DNA of 64,000 nucleotides from Ruminococcaceae bacterium FB2012 (GTDB lineage Bacteria > Bacillota > Clostridia > Oscillospirales > Ruminococcaceae). The stretch covers positions 372,001-436,000 of the forward strand of contig FMXS01000003.1 in assembly GCA_900104495.1 (NCBI GenBank), read 5' to 3'. The notes under the pieces were generated by a model. It was not told the DNA's origin and made no database searches. It worked only from the letters and a program-made list of their open reading frames with translations. The translations under genes and the position numbers were made by a program. Shown here one piece after another: positions 1 to 8,302 of this stretch; the first letter of the stretch is position 1, and each line of letters begins with the position of its first letter.

Positions 1-6
1 CGATTA

Positions 7-405
7 TTATACTCTTCTCCTCTTGGGAGGACGGCATCCGTTGTGGGGGATCGGGGTAACGTCCTTGATAAGTCTTACCTCGAGATCCTCGCTCTGGAGG
101 GCACGGATAGCAGCCTCACGGCCGGCACCGGGTCCCTTAACGAATACCTCAACGATCTTCAGGCCGTGCTCCTTGGCAGCTCTTGCAGCAGTCTCTGCGG
201 CAGTCTGAGCGGCAAAGGGAGTAGACTTCTTGGAGCCTCTGAATCCGAGACCGCCTGCGGAAGCCCACGAAATAGCGTTGCCCTGCATATCGGTGATAGT
301 AACGATCGTGTTGTTGAAGGTCGACTGGATATGAACCTGTCCCTGCTCAATGTTCTTTCTTTCACGACGGCGACGGATAGTCGTCTTTTTCTTAGGCTGA
401 GCCAT
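7..405 (-). CDS. rpsK: 30S ribosomal protein S11
   Basis: The 132-aa product has the full S11 pattern: a basic N-terminus, then VHIQSTFNNTIVTITD and the glycine/alanine-rich ASAGGLGFRGSKKSTPFAAQ, ending in the basic tail NGCRPPKRRRV. S11 lines the 30S platform and contacts the mRNA exit path. It is the last complete gene of the ribosomal cluster inside the window, 14 nt after rpsM. In related genomes rpsD and rpoA come next, which here would lie beyond the left edge. Length is normal for the family. Confidence 0.98.
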   Translation of the reverse strand: MAQPKKKTTIRRRRERKNIEQGQVHIQSTFNNTIVTITDMQGNAISWASAGGLGFRGSKKSTPFAAQTAAETAARAAKEHGLKIVEVFVKGPGAGREAAIRALQSEDLEVRLIKDVTPIPHNGCRPPKRRRV

Positions 406-419
406 TCTTCACACCCTCC

Positions 420-788
420 TTACTTCTTCTTGTTGGCGATGGTCTTTACAGGACCCTTGCGGGTTCTTGCATTCGTCTTGGTTCTCTGTCCTCTTACGGG
501 CAGGCCTCTTCTGTGGCGAACGCCTCTGTAGCAACCGATCTCGACAAGTCTCTTGATGTTAAGAGCAACGTTTCTTCTCAGGTCGCCCTCAACAGTCAGA
601 TTGTGGTCAATATACTCTCTAAGTTTTGCTACATCATCCTCGGAGAGATCCTTTACTCTCGTGTCGGGGTTAACACCCGTAGCCTCGAGGATCTTAGTAG
701 CAGTGTTGCGACCGATGCCGTAGATATATGTCAGACCGATCTCGATCCTCTTATCCTTCGGCAGGTCAATACCAGCAATACGAGCCAT
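420..788 (-). CDS. rpsM: 30S ribosomal protein S13
   Basis: The 122-aa protein begins MARIAGIDLPKDKRIEIGLTYIYGIG, the signature N-terminus of S13. It contains the helix-two-turn-helix region and the C-terminal RHRRGLPVRGQRTKTNARTR motif that reaches toward tRNA in the P site. S13 forms part of the 30S head and the B1 intersubunit bridges. It sits between rpmJ and rpsK, the usual order, and a good ribosome binding site precedes the ATG. Confidence 0.98.
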   Translation of the reverse strand: MARIAGIDLPKDKRIEIGLTYIYGIGRNTATKILEATGVNPDTRVKDLSEDDVAKLREYIDHNLTVEGDLRRNVALNIKRLVEIGCYRGVRHRRGLPVRGQRTKTNARTRKGPVKTIANKKK

Positions 789-817
789 TTTTTAGCTGCA
801 CCTCCATACTTGGTTTG

Positions 818-931
818 TTAGCCCTGACGCTGCTTGTGCTTGGGGTTCTGGCAGATAACCATTATCTTGCCCTTTCTCTTGATAACCTTGCACTTTTCGC
901 AGATAGGCTTAACTGAAGGTCTTACTTTCAT
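818..931 (-). CDS. rpmJ: 50S ribosomal protein L36
   Basis: A 37-codon gene translated by hand from the minus strand. It starts MKVRPSVKPICEKCKVIKRK and ends with ICQNPKHKQRQG. Three cysteines and one histidine (C11, C14, C27, H32) form the zinc-binding set of the C-type L36 paralogue, so this is the zinc form. It is located between infA and rpsM, the conserved order in Firmicutes. An AGGAGG-like ribosome binding site lies just upstream of the ATG. Confidence 0.97.
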   Translation of the reverse strand: MKVRPSVKPICEKCKVIKRKGKIMVICQNPKHKQRQG

Positions 932-987
932 CGAAATACCTCCTTTGGTTTGTGAAGCGGGTCGCCCCGCGCTTTCTCGAAAAGAGC

Positions 988-1206
988 TTACTTAGCTCTC
1001 CAGGTGATCCTGCCCTTGTTAAGGTCATAGGGTGACATTTCAACCTTTACCTTATCTCCGGGCACGATACGGATATAGTTCATACGAAGCTTGCCCGAAA
1101 CGTGAGCAAGGATCATATGTCCGTTTGCAAGCTGCACGTTGAACTTAGCGCCGGGAAGCGCCTCTGTTACAGTGCCTTCAAGTTCGATTACGTCTTCTTT
1201 TGACAT
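988..1206 (-). CDS. infA: Translation initiation factor IF-1
   Basis: The 72-aa single OB-fold protein starts MSKEDVIELEGTVTEALPGA and contains NGHMILAHVSGKLRMNYIRI, which is diagnostic for IF-1. IF-1 binds the 30S A site during initiation and assists IF-2 and IF-3. The gene lies between the KOW-domain gene and rpmJ, as in Clostridia and Bacilli. Length is exactly typical. Confidence 0.98.
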   Translation of the reverse strand: MSKEDVIELEGTVTEALPGAKFNVQLANGHMILAHVSGKLRMNYIRIVPGDKVKVEMSPYDLNKGRITWRAK

Positions 1207-1227
1207 ACAGAGAATACCTCTTCCTTC

Positions 1228-1515
1228 TCACTCGTTGTCCGTTTGGCAGCAGACCTCTTCGTTTGCTTTTCCAAGCTCCCGCAGAAGCCCGCGCAGCTTT
1301 CTGTCTGTCAGGCCCTCGGTCTCGATAAACGCTCCCACAGGTGAAATGTGCTTCACGCTCTTCTTCTTCGGCTTGGAGAGTTTCCTCTCCTTCCCGTCGC
1401 AGATGTACGCGAAGCCGCCGTCTGCCGCTGCAGCAACGAAGCAGCGGCCTTTCTCACGGCCTGCCAGAGCTTTTACGACCGTTCCGGCCTTAATATCTGC
1501 ATAGCCCTTTCTCAT
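1228..1515 (-). CDS. KOW-domain RNA-binding protein (L14e/YlqC-like position)
   Basis: This 95-aa protein has a KOW-type beta-barrel start, with AGTVVKALAGREKGRCFVAA near residues 10-29, a basic patch (KERKLSKPKKKSVKH) and an acidic C-terminus. Small KOW proteins annotated as L14E/L6E/L27E-like are regularly found between map and infA in clostridial spc operons. Its ATG overlaps the map stop codon by 4 bases (ATGA), so it is translationally coupled to map. A ribosome-associated or RNA-binding role is inferred from fold and position; the exact function in bacteria is not settled. Confidence 0.85.
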   Translation of the reverse strand: MRKGYADIKAGTVVKALAGREKGRCFVAAAADGGFAYICDGKERKLSKPKKKSVKHISPVGAFIETEGLTDRKLRGLLRELGKANEEVCCQTDNE

Positions 1516-2261
1516 CCGAGCCGGCTGAGTATCACACAGCCCGTCTGAGTTACTGCTATTGCATGCTCAAAATGCGCTGACCACTTGCCGTCCTGTGTTT
1601 TCACAGTCCAGCCGTCGGGCATGATCTTTATCGCAGCCGTTCCCATATTTATCATGGGTTCGATGCATATCACCATTCCCGCCTGCAGCTTGATCCCTTT
1701 TCCGGCGGTGCCGAAATTCGGGACCTCGGGTTCCTCGTGCATATCTCTTCCGAGACCGTGCCCGACGAATTCCCGGACTACCGAAAAGCCACGCTCCTCG
1801 TTGTACTTCTGTATCGCCGCACCGATGTCGCCGATCCTCACGCCTGGCTTGACCATATCGATCGCCAGCATAAGGCTCTCTTCGGTGGAATCGAGCAGCG
1901 CCTGTACCTCCGGAGCGATCTTCCCGCAGGCGAAGGTCTTGCACGAATCGCCGTAGTACCCGTCGATAAGTGCTCCCGTATCTACCGATACGATATCGCC
2001 TTCAACGATCTTTCTTGAGCCCGGTATCCCGTGGATGACCTCGTCGTTCACCGAAATGCACGCCGAAGCGGGGAACCCGCCGTAGCCCTTGAATCCCGGC
2101 TTGGCGCCGTGTGAGAGGAAGTACCTCTCCACCACCTTGTCAAGCTCGTGTGTCGTCATTCCCGGACGAAGAGCCTCACGGGCAGCCTCAAGGGCTCCTG
2201 CCGTGATCTCTCCCGCCCTGCGGAGCTTTTCGATCTCTTTGTTTGATTTGATAAGGATCAT
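1512..2261 (-). CDS. map: Methionine aminopeptidase, type I
   Basis: The enzyme removes the initiator methionine from nascent proteins. The 249-aa product has the pita-bread fold ligands in order: the first metal-site aspartates in VDTGALIDGYYGDSCKTF, the histidine in EFVGHGLGRDMHEEP, and the glutamates in ICIEPM and HFEHAIAVT. An upstream extension of the frame to 2315 would overlap adk by 20 bases. The start at 2261 (MILIKSNKEIEKLRRAG) was chosen because it matches family N-termini and clears adk. It is coupled to the KOW gene by an ATGA overlap. Confidence 0.96.
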   Translation of the reverse strand: MILIKSNKEIEKLRRAGEITAGALEAAREALRPGMTTHELDKVVERYFLSHGAKPGFKGYGGFPASACISVNDEVIHGIPGSRKIVEGDIVSVDTGALIDGYYGDSCKTFACGKIAPEVQALLDSTEESLMLAIDMVKPGVRIGDIGAAIQKYNEERGFSVVREFVGHGLGRDMHEEPEVPNFGTAGKGIKLQAGMVICIEPMINMGTAAIKIMPDGWTVKTQDGKWSAHFEHAIAVTQTGCVILSRLG

Positions 2262-2295
2262 ATCTGCGCTTCTTTCTATCGGCGTATCAGACTTT

Positions 2296-2928
2296 TCAGC
2301 CGTTGATCGCCGCAAGAGTGAGCTTCGAGGTTTCCTCTACGCTCTCCTGTCCTTCAACAGTCACGAGCTTGCCCTGTGCCGAATAGTAATGCTTCAGCGG
2401 AGCGGTCTGCTCATGATAGGTCTTCAGTCTGCTGATTACGGTCTCGGGCTGGTCATCCTTGCGGATAACGAGCTCCTTGCCGCAAACGTCGCAGATGCCC
2501 TCGACCTTGCTGGGTTTGAAATCAACGTGATAGGTAGCGCCGCAGTCAAGGCATACTCTTCTGCCGGAGAGTCTCTGTTTGATGGTCTCATCGGGAACAT
2601 TGATCTCTACTACCTTGTCGATGGTCACGCCCATAGCGTCGAGTGCTTCGGCCTGAGGAACCGTCCTCGGAAAGCCGTCAAGAATGAAGCCGTTCTGTGC
2701 GTCGGGCTCAGCGATCCTGTCCTTCAGAATACCGATAACGATATCGTCGGAGACGAGAGCGCCGGCGTCCATAGCGGCCTTTGCCTTCAGGCCGTACTCA
2801 GTGCCTGCCTTAACGGCAGCTCTGAGCATATTGCCTGTGGAGATCGTCGGGATGTTCAGTGCTTTGCAGATGACCTCTGCCTGTGTGCCCTTGCCGGCAC
2901 CGGGAGCGCCTAAAAGTATCAGATTCAT
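2296..2928 (-). CDS. adk: Adenylate kinase (zinc-binding LID)
   Basis: The 210-aa enzyme interconverts ATP+AMP and 2 ADP. It has the P-loop GAPGAGKGTQ at residues 7-16, the AMP-binding segment ISTGNMLRAAV, the DGFPRT motif, and a LID domain with four cysteines (CLDCG and CDVCG) that would hold a structural zinc, common in Gram-positive adenylate kinases. It lies in its usual place between secY and map in the spc operon, 16 nt after secY. Confidence 0.98.
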   Translation of the reverse strand: MNLILLGAPGAGKGTQAEVICKALNIPTISTGNMLRAAVKAGTEYGLKAKAAMDAGALVSDDIVIGILKDRIAEPDAQNGFILDGFPRTVPQAEALDAMGVTIDKVVEINVPDETIKQRLSGRRVCLDCGATYHVDFKPSKVEGICDVCGKELVIRKDDQPETVISRLKTYHEQTAPLKHYYSAQGKLVTVEGQESVEETSKLTLAAING

Positions 2929-2944
2929 AACAGTTCTCCTTTAC

Positions 2945-4249
2945 TTATTCAAGGAAGCCCTTGTGATGACGCATCATCATCTGGCTCTCCATAGTCCTTA
3001 CGGTCTCGAGTGCTACGCTTACTACGATGAGTATGGAAGTACCGCCCATTGCAACGGGCACACCGCTGATCGCGCCGAAGATAATCGGGAAGATCGCGAT
3101 GATGCCGAGGAAGATCGCGCCCACGAGAGTGATCTTTGAAAGGATCCTCTTGAAGTAGTCGCTGGTAGGCTTACCGGGTCTTATACCGGGGACGCCGCCG
3201 TTGGACTGTCTCAGATTGTTAGCGATCTCGACGGGGTTATACTGCATCGAAACATAGAAGTAATTGAATCCGATGATGAGGAAGAAATACAGCGTCGCAT
3301 AGAAGGGATGCTGATAGCTGAACCAGCGCAGCAGCCCGTTATAGAAGCCTGTTCCGTCCGGATTCGGTTTGATGAACATTTCAAGTGTTGAGGGCAGCGA
3401 CATGAACGCCATCGCGAAGATGATAGGAAGAACGCCGCTCATGCAGACCTTGATGGGAATGAAGGTGTTCTGTCCGCCGTACTGTTTTCTGCCGACTATC
3501 CTCTTTGCATACTGGATAGGTATGCGTCTCTCGGCCTCGTTCATGAAGATAATGAAAGCGATCATCAGGATGAAGATCACGATGATGATAGGAACAAGCA
3601 CGATGTACTTGGCCTCGCCTGTCTTCATGAGCATGATAAGGTTCCAGACTGCCGAAGGGCCTCTTGCGATGATGCCTGCGAACAGCAGCATCGAGATGCC
3701 GTTGCCTATGCCCTTCTCGCTGATCTGATCGCCGAGCCATATTGTCAGCGAAGCGCCTGCGACGAAGCACATGATGATAACGATCATCGAGAACCACTTC
3801 TCCCAGCCGCTGGTATATACCAGAGCGTTAGCTGTGCCGCCGAGAGTTCTGTAGTATGCCCAGCCCTGGAATATTGCGATACCCAGCGAAACATACTTGG
3901 TGATCTTATTGAGCTTCTTTCTGCCTTCGGGGCCTTCCTTCTGGAGTCTTTCCAGGGGAGGCAGGGCATAAGTGAGAAGCTGGATAATGATCTGAGCATT
4001 GATATAGGGTCCTACGGAAAGCGCAAGTATGGTGGCTTTACTCATATTGCCGCCCGAAAGAACGTTCAGGTAGCTGAAGAAGTTACCGCTTGCGTCATTC
4101 TGTTCAAACCAGCTTGCGATCGCATCCGAATCCAGATAAGGAACGGGGACCGCGCCGCCGACCCTGTAAATGATGATAATGAAAAGTGTGAACAACAGCT
4201 TCCTTCGCAGATCGGGAACTCTCCATGCGTTGCGAAATGTTTCTATCAC
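2945..4249 (-). CDS. secY: Preprotein translocase subunit SecY
   Basis: The 434-aa integral membrane protein forms the SecYEG channel for protein export and membrane insertion. The sequence has about ten hydrophobic segments, starting with FTLFIIIIYRVGGAVPVP (TM1), the plug region after it, and cytosolic loops with RRIPIQYAKR and the conserved QSNGGVPGIRPGKPT motif before the last helices. It follows rplO with a 1-nt gap, implying tight translational coupling, and precedes adk. Confidence 0.98.
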   Translation of the reverse strand: MIETFRNAWRVPDLRRKLLFTLFIIIIYRVGGAVPVPYLDSDAIASWFEQNDASGNFFSYLNVLSGGNMSKATILALSVGPYINAQIIIQLLTYALPPLERLQKEGPEGRKKLNKITKYVSLGIAIFQGWAYYRTLGGTANALVYTSGWEKWFSMIVIIMCFVAGASLTIWLGDQISEKGIGNGISMLLFAGIIARGPSAVWNLIMLMKTGEAKYIVLVPIIIVIFILMIAFIIFMNEAERRIPIQYAKRIVGRKQYGGQNTFIPIKVCMSGVLPIIFAMAFMSLPSTLEMFIKPNPDGTGFYNGLLRWFSYQHPFYATLYFFLIIGFNYFYVSMQYNPVEIANNLRQSNGGVPGIRPGKPTSDYFKRILSKITLVGAIFLGIIAIFPIIFGAISGVPVAMGGTSILIVVSVALETVRTMESQMMMRHHKGFLE

Positions 4250-4250
4250 T

Positions 4251-4691
4251 TTACATCACCTCAGCCTTTCCGCCTGCCTTTTCGATTTTTTCCTTTGCAG
4301 AAGCGGAAAATGCCGCTGCCTTAACTGTAAGGCTCTTTGTAAGCTCTCCGTTGCCGAGGACCTTAACGCCGTCAAGCTCCTTGGTAACGAGACCTGCTGC
4401 CTTCAGCAGCTCGGTATCTACAACTGTGCCGTCAACAAATCTCTCGAGATCCGAAACATTGATAACAGTATACTCGGTTGCAAAAATATTATTGAATCCG
4501 CGCTTAGGGATTCTTCTTGCGAGTGAGGTCTGTCCGCCTTCAAAGCCCGGTCTTACGCCGCCGCCCGAACGTGCCTTCTGACCCTTGTGTCCCTTGCCTG
4601 CAGTCTTGCCCCAGCCGGAGCCGTGTCCTCTGCCGATCCTCTTGCGGTCGGTCTTAGAGCCTGCAGCAGGTGATAACTCGTGCAGTTTCAT
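4251..4691 (-). CDS. rplO: 50S ribosomal protein L15
   Basis: The 146-aa protein starts MKLHELSPAAGSKTDRKRIG and continues with the glycine/arginine/lysine-rich GRGHGSGWGKTAGKGHKGQK, the extended tail of L15 that penetrates the 23S rRNA. The globular C-terminal half is intact. The gene has a clear GGAGGTG ribosome binding site and lies between rpmD and secY as expected. Confidence 0.98.
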   Translation of the reverse strand: MKLHELSPAAGSKTDRKRIGRGHGSGWGKTAGKGHKGQKARSGGGVRPGFEGGQTSLARRIPKRGFNNIFATEYTVINVSDLERFVDGTVVDTELLKAAGLVTKELDGVKVLGNGELTKSLTVKAAAFSASAKEKIEKAGGKAEVM

Positions 4692-4710
4692 AGTTCAGCA
4701 CCTCCTTGCT

Positions 4711-4890
4711 TTATGCTTCAGTTACCTTGATAAGGTGTGAAATGACCTTGATCTTGCCCTGTGTCTGTGCGTTATCGGGCTGCTCTGTCACGTCACCGAT
4801 CTTTTTAAGTCCGAGAGAATAAGCTGTCAAAACCTGCTTCTCAACCTTACTGTTAAGGCTCTTGACCAATGTGATCTTCAAGTTTGCCAT
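4711..4890 (-). CDS. rpmD: 50S ribosomal protein L30
   Basis: A 59-aa gene translated by hand. It starts MANLKITLVKSLNSKVEKQ and contains the LGLKKIGDVTEQPDN segment typical of L30, ending HLIKVTEA. L30 is a small, sometimes dispensable, large-subunit protein. It lies between rpsE and rplO, its conserved position, with a GGAGGAG ribosome binding site. Confidence 0.96.
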   Translation of the reverse strand: MANLKITLVKSLNSKVEKQVLTAYSLGLKKIGDVTEQPDNAQTQGKIKVISHLIKVTEA

Positions 4891-4904
4891 GGTTACTCTC
4901 CTCC

Positions 4905-5402
4905 TTAGCCTAAAATTTCCTTAGCGGTCTTTCCTCTCTTAGCCGCGACCTCGTCAAGCGACTTGACCGAAGCCAGACCGTTTACTGTTGCTCTGACAAC
5001 ATTGCAGGGATTATTGGAACGAAGCGACTTCGCTCTGATATCCTTGATGCCTGCTGCCTCGACTACTGCTCTCACAGTGCCGCCGGCGATAACGCCGGTA
5101 CCTTTTGCGGCAGGCTTCAGGAGAACCTCTCCCGCGCCGAACTTGCCGACGATCTCGTGGGGGATCGTTGTGCCCTTGAGAGATACCTTTACCAGGTTCT
5201 TCTTAGCATCCTCGATGCCCTTGCGGATAGCGTCGGGAACTTCGGACGATTTGCCGATGCCGAAGCCCACTGTGCCGTTTCCGTCGCCGACAACGATGAG
5301 TGCCGAGAACTTCATGATACGGCCGCCCTTAACAGTCTTGGATACTCTGTTAATGGCTACTACCTTTTCGGTAAATTCCGTCTGTGCTTCTATATTAGCC
5401 AA
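4905..5402 (-). CDS. rpsE: 30S ribosomal protein S5
   Basis: The 165-aa protein carries the N-terminal double-stranded-RNA-binding-like domain (EKVVAINRVSKTVKGGRIMK, then ALIVVGDGNGTVGFGIGKS). The C-terminal domain includes GTGVIAGGTVRAVVEAAGI. S5 shapes the mRNA entry tunnel and affects decoding fidelity. It lies between rplR and rpmD in the spc operon and has a strong ribosome binding site. Confidence 0.98.
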   Translation of the reverse strand: MANIEAQTEFTEKVVAINRVSKTVKGGRIMKFSALIVVGDGNGTVGFGIGKSSEVPDAIRKGIEDAKKNLVKVSLKGTTIPHEIVGKFGAGEVLLKPAAKGTGVIAGGTVRAVVEAAGIKDIRAKSLRSNNPCNVVRATVNGLASVKSLDEVAAKRGKTAKEILG

Positions 5403-5416
5403 AAGTATTCCCTCCT

Positions 5417-5776
5417 TTAGAACTTCAGTCCGCCTTCGCGGGCTCCGTCTGCCAATTCCTGTACGCGGCCGTGATAGAGGTAACCGCCTCTGTCAAATAC
5501 GACATTCTCGATACCCTTATCCTTAGCTGCCTTTGCGATCATCTCGCCGACCTTGCGGGCGCCTTCCTTATTGCCGCCGTTGCCCTCAAAGCCCTTGGAC
5601 ATTGAAGAAGCAGCGCAAAGTGTAACACCGTTTACATCGTCGATGATCTGAGCATAGATATGCTTAGAGGAGCGGAATACGTTCAGGCGGGGGCACTCGG
5701 GGGTACCGCTTACCTTGTTGCGGACTCTCAGGTGTCTTTTCGCTCTTGCCTTTGCTCTGTCAAGCTTTTTCACCAT
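5417..5776 (-). CDS. rplR: 50S ribosomal protein L18
   Basis: The 119-aa protein has the basic N-terminus, then HLRVRNKVSGTPECPRLNVF and KHIYAQIIDDVNGVTL, and ends in VVFDRGGYLYHGRVQELADGAREGG, all classic L18 signatures. L18 binds 5S rRNA together with L5 and L25. It sits between rplF and rpsE. Confidence 0.98.
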   Translation of the reverse strand: MVKKLDRAKARAKRHLRVRNKVSGTPECPRLNVFRSSKHIYAQIIDDVNGVTLCAASSMSKGFEGNGGNKEGARKVGEMIAKAAKDKGIENVVFDRGGYLYHGRVQELADGAREGGLKF

Positions 5777-5795
5777 AGTGATTCTCTCCTTTTAA

Positions 5796-6347
5796 TTACT
5801 TCTTGCTGCCCTTACCGGCCTTACCTTCCTTGCGGATGATATACTCGCCGGTGTAGCGGATGCCCTTGCCCTTATAAGGCTCGGGAGGACGCTTCTCGCG
5901 GATTTCGCAGGCGAACTGACCTACTGCCTGCTTGTCGATACCCGACACAACGATCTGGTTGGGCTGCGGAACGTCGATCTTGATGCCGTCGGTCTCGGGC
6001 ACGATCACCTGATGCGAATAACCCAGGTTCATTACCAGGTTATTGCCCTGCTTCTGTGCTCTGTAACCTACGCCCACGATCTCCAGCGTCTTGGAAAAGC
6101 CGTTGGTAACGCCCTCAACCATATTATGGATCAGCGTTCTGGTCAGGCCGTGGAGGCTCTTATGGAGCTTATCCTCGGAAGGACGAGCAACCTTTACCTC
6201 TGTACCCTCGACCGTGATTATCATATCCTTGTTAAAGGTCTTAGTGAGTGTACCCTTAGGTCCCTTTACCGTTACGACGTTGCCGTCCGCAACAGTTACC
6301 TCAACTCCGGCAGGAACACTAATAGGCTTCAAACCGATTCTTGACAT
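5796..6347 (-). CDS. rplF: 50S ribosomal protein L6
   Basis: The 183-aa protein starts MSRIGLKPISVPAGVEVTV and has two copies of the L6 fold. The second ends in the hallmark KRPPEPYKGKGIRYTGE followed by a lysine-rich tail. L6 sits near the GTPase-associated centre and sarcin-ricin loop. Order rpsH-rplF-rplR is conserved here. Confidence 0.98.
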   Translation of the reverse strand: MSRIGLKPISVPAGVEVTVADGNVVTVKGPKGTLTKTFNKDMIITVEGTEVKVARPSEDKLHKSLHGLTRTLIHNMVEGVTNGFSKTLEIVGVGYRAQKQGNNLVMNLGYSHQVIVPETDGIKIDVPQPNQIVVSGIDKQAVGQFACEIREKRPPEPYKGKGIRYTGEYIIRKEGKAGKGSKK

Positions 6348-6360
6348 ATATTAGTCCTCC

Positions 6361-6759
6361 TTACCATACAAATGCGAGAACTTCTCCGCCTACATTCAGC
6401 TCTCTTGCCTTCTTATCGGTAACAACGCCCTTAGAAGTGGAAACGATAGCTGTGCCGAGGCCCTTCATTACCTTGGGCATATCCTCGCAGCTTGCGTAGA
6501 TCCTCAGGCCGGGCTTAGATACCCTTCTGAGTCCCGAGATAACGGAATTCCTGTTCTCATCGTATTTAAGTGTGATCCTGATCACACCCTGCTTCTCGTC
6601 CTCGATCACCTGAAAGCTCTTTACATAGCCCTCGTCAACGAGGATCTGAGTGATAGCCTTCTTCATATTGGAAGCGGGAACGTCAACTGTTGCGTGCTTG
6701 GCAGTGCTTGCATTACGGATCCTCGTCAGAAGATCAGCAATAGAATCTGTGATCTGCAT
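6361..6759 (-). CDS. rpsH: 30S ribosomal protein S8
   Basis: The 132-aa protein starts MQITDSIADLLTRIRNASTA and ends in the conserved STSKGVVTDKKARELNVGGE segment, the 16S helix 21 binding surface. In E. coli S8 represses the spc operon by binding mRNA near rplE; whether this occurs here cannot be told from the sequence alone. It is flanked by rpsN and rplF. Confidence 0.98.
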   Translation of the reverse strand: MQITDSIADLLTRIRNASTAKHATVDVPASNMKKAITQILVDEGYVKSFQVIEDEKQGVIRITLKYDENRNSVISGLRRVSKPGLRIYASCEDMPKVMKGLGTAIVSTSKGVVTDKKARELNVGGEVLAFVW

Positions 6760-6772
6760 GCTTATACCTCCT

Positions 6773-6958
6773 TTACCAGCTTGCCTTCTTTACTCCGGGG
6801 ATCTGGCCGTCATGAGCCAGCTCTCTGAAGCAGATACGGCAAACGCCGAACTTTCTCAGATAAGCATGAGGTCTGCCGCAGATCTTGCACCTGTTGTAAG
6901 CGCGGGTGGAAAACTTAGGCGCAGCCTGCTGCTTGTTTATCATAGCCTTCTTAGCCAT
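6773..6958 (-). CDS. rpsZ: 30S ribosomal protein S14, zinc type
   Basis: This 61-aa S14 is the short zinc-binding (type Z) form. The two CxxC pairs are in NRCKICGRPHAYLRKFGVCR, with the second pair completed by CRIC just after. The C-terminus GQIPGVKKASW is typical. It lies between rplE and rpsH, the spc-operon position of the essential Gram-positive S14 rather than the long zinc-free type. Confidence 0.97.
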   Translation of the reverse strand: MAKKAMINKQQAAPKFSTRAYNRCKICGRPHAYLRKFGVCRICFRELAHDGQIPGVKKASW

Positions 6959-6979
6959 TATTATTTCCTCCTCTTATCC

Positions 6980-7522
6980 TTACTTCGCGAACGGAGCGCC
7001 CATAAGCGAAAGCAGCTCCTTAGCTTCTTCATCGGTCTTGGCCGTGGTGATGAAGTTGATATCCATACCGCGGACCTTATCGATCTTATCGTATTCGATC
7101 TCAGGGAAGATCAGCTGTTCCTTGATACCGGTGGAGTAATTGCCTCTGCCGTCGAAGGAATTGCCGTTGATGCCTCTGAAGTCTCTTACACGGGGGAATG
7201 CCACGTTGAACAGTCTGTCAACGAATTCATACATCTTATCAGCTCTCAGCGTTACCTTAACGCCGATGATCTGACCGTCTCTCAGCTTGAAGTTTGCGAC
7301 TGACTTCTTGGCCTTGCAGGTCACGGGCTTCTGTCCGGTGATCGCAGCCAGGTCAGCCATGATAGCGTCGATGACCTTCTTATTATCCTTATCAGCTCCG
7401 CAGCCAACGTTGATGACTACCTTATCGAGCTTAGGGATCTGCATTACGTTAGCGTATCCGAACTTCTTCATCATAGCAGGAGCTACGGTGCTAACATAGT
7501 ATTCTTTCAGTCTTGCAGCCAT
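6980..7522 (-). CDS. rplE: 50S ribosomal protein L5
   Basis: The 180-aa protein starts MAARLKEYYVSTVAPAMMKK and contains the 5S-rRNA-binding KPVTCKAKKSVANFKLRDGQ stretch. The C-terminus has IEYDKIDKVRGMDINFIT. L5 holds the 5S RNP in the central protuberance. It is located between rplX and rpsZ with a GGAGGAG ribosome binding site. Confidence 0.98.
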   Translation of the reverse strand: MAARLKEYYVSTVAPAMMKKFGYANVMQIPKLDKVVINVGCGADKDNKKVIDAIMADLAAITGQKPVTCKAKKSVANFKLRDGQIIGVKVTLRADKMYEFVDRLFNVAFPRVRDFRGINGNSFDGRGNYSTGIKEQLIFPEIEYDKIDKVRGMDINFITTAKTDEEAKELLSLMGAPFAK

Positions 7523-7541
7523 AGTTGTTTCTCCTCCTTAA

Positions 7542-7865
7542 TCAAAGCTCTTCGCCGCAGTCTGCGTGCTTGCAGACTCTGATCTTGCTGCCGTCCTCGA
7601 GGATCTTATGACCGATCCTGGTGGGCTTGCCGCACTTGGGGCAGATCACCTGCACCTTATCGGCATACATTGCAGCCTCGGCCTCTACGATGCCGCCCTG
7701 CTGCTGAGCGTTTCTGGGCTTAACGTGCTTGGTAGCGATGTTGAGGCCCTCAACGATCACCTTTCTCTCCTTGGGAGCGACCTGGAGCACCTTACCCTTC
7801 TTGCCCTTGTCCTTACCCGAAAGGATAACGACAGTGTCGCCTGTTTTTACGTGTACCTTGTTCAT
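7542..7865 (-). CDS. rplX: 50S ribosomal protein L24
   Basis: The 107-aa protein has the KOW motif at its N-terminus (VKTGDTVVILSGKDKGKKGK) and a C-terminal cysteine set (CPKCGKPTRIG, then CKHADCG) that could bind zinc, a common variant in Gram-positive L24. L24 is one of the two assembly initiators of the 50S subunit. It is in the normal rplN-rplX-rplE order. Confidence 0.98.
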   Translation of the reverse strand: MNKVHVKTGDTVVILSGKDKGKKGKVLQVAPKERKVIVEGLNIATKHVKPRNAQQQGGIVEAEAAMYADKVQVICPKCGKPTRIGHKILEDGSKIRVCKHADCGEEL

Positions 7866-7883
7866 TTCAACGACACCTCCCGA

Positions 7884-8252
7884 TCAAAGGACCTCGGGAG
7901 CAAGAGAAAGGATCTTCAGATAATCCTTCTCCCTGAGCTCCTTAGCCACAGGTCCGAAAATACGTGTTCCTCTCGGATTCTTATCTTCCTTGATTATTAC
8001 GGCTGCGTTCTCATCGAAGCGGATATAAGTTCCGTCTGCTCTTCTGAGACCCTTTGCCGAACGAACGATTACTGCCTTAACAACATCGCCCTTCTTAACA
8101 ACGCCGCCCGGTGTTGCCTTCTTAACGGAAGCAACGACAACGTCACCGATGTTTGCATACTTTCTGCGTGTACCGCCGAGAACCCTGATGCACATAAGCT
8201 CCTTTGCGCCGGAGTTGTCTGCGACCTTCAGGTAAGTCTGCATCTGTATCAC
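7884..8252 (-). CDS. rplN: 50S ribosomal protein L14
   Basis: The 122-aa protein starts MIQMQTYLKVADNSGAKELM and includes KKATPGGVVKKGDVVKAVIV and the C-terminal RGTRIFGPVAKELREKDYLK, all invariant L14 features. L14 forms intersubunit bridges and is the RsfS binding site. It is separated from rpsQ by a 71-nt gap that holds a perfect 8-bp hairpin, described separately. Confidence 0.98.
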   Translation of the reverse strand: MIQMQTYLKVADNSGAKELMCIRVLGGTRRKYANIGDVVVASVKKATPGGVVKKGDVVKAVIVRSAKGLRRADGTYIRFDENAAVIIKEDKNPRGTRIFGPVAKELREKDYLKILSLAPEVL

Positions 8253-8283
8253 AGTGCGTTCCTCCTTTCAGAACGTTGGGCTG

Positions 8284-8302
8284 CGGCAGAGCATCTCTGC
8301 CG
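8284..8302 (-). promoter_or_regulatory. Intercistronic hairpin between rpsQ and rplN
   Basis: Read on the minus strand, this site is a perfect 8-bp stem (CGGCAGAG / CTCTGCCG) with a 3-nt ATG loop. No U-run follows, so it is not a simple terminator. It marks the only gap above 35 nt within the spc part of the cluster and may serve as a processing or regulatory element; that role is inferred. Confidence 0.55.

Noticed and set aside
43..531. Long plus-strand open frames opposite the ribosomal genes
   Set aside because: They are antisense shadows of well-identified minus-strand ribosomal genes and have no ribosome binding sites or family motifs.
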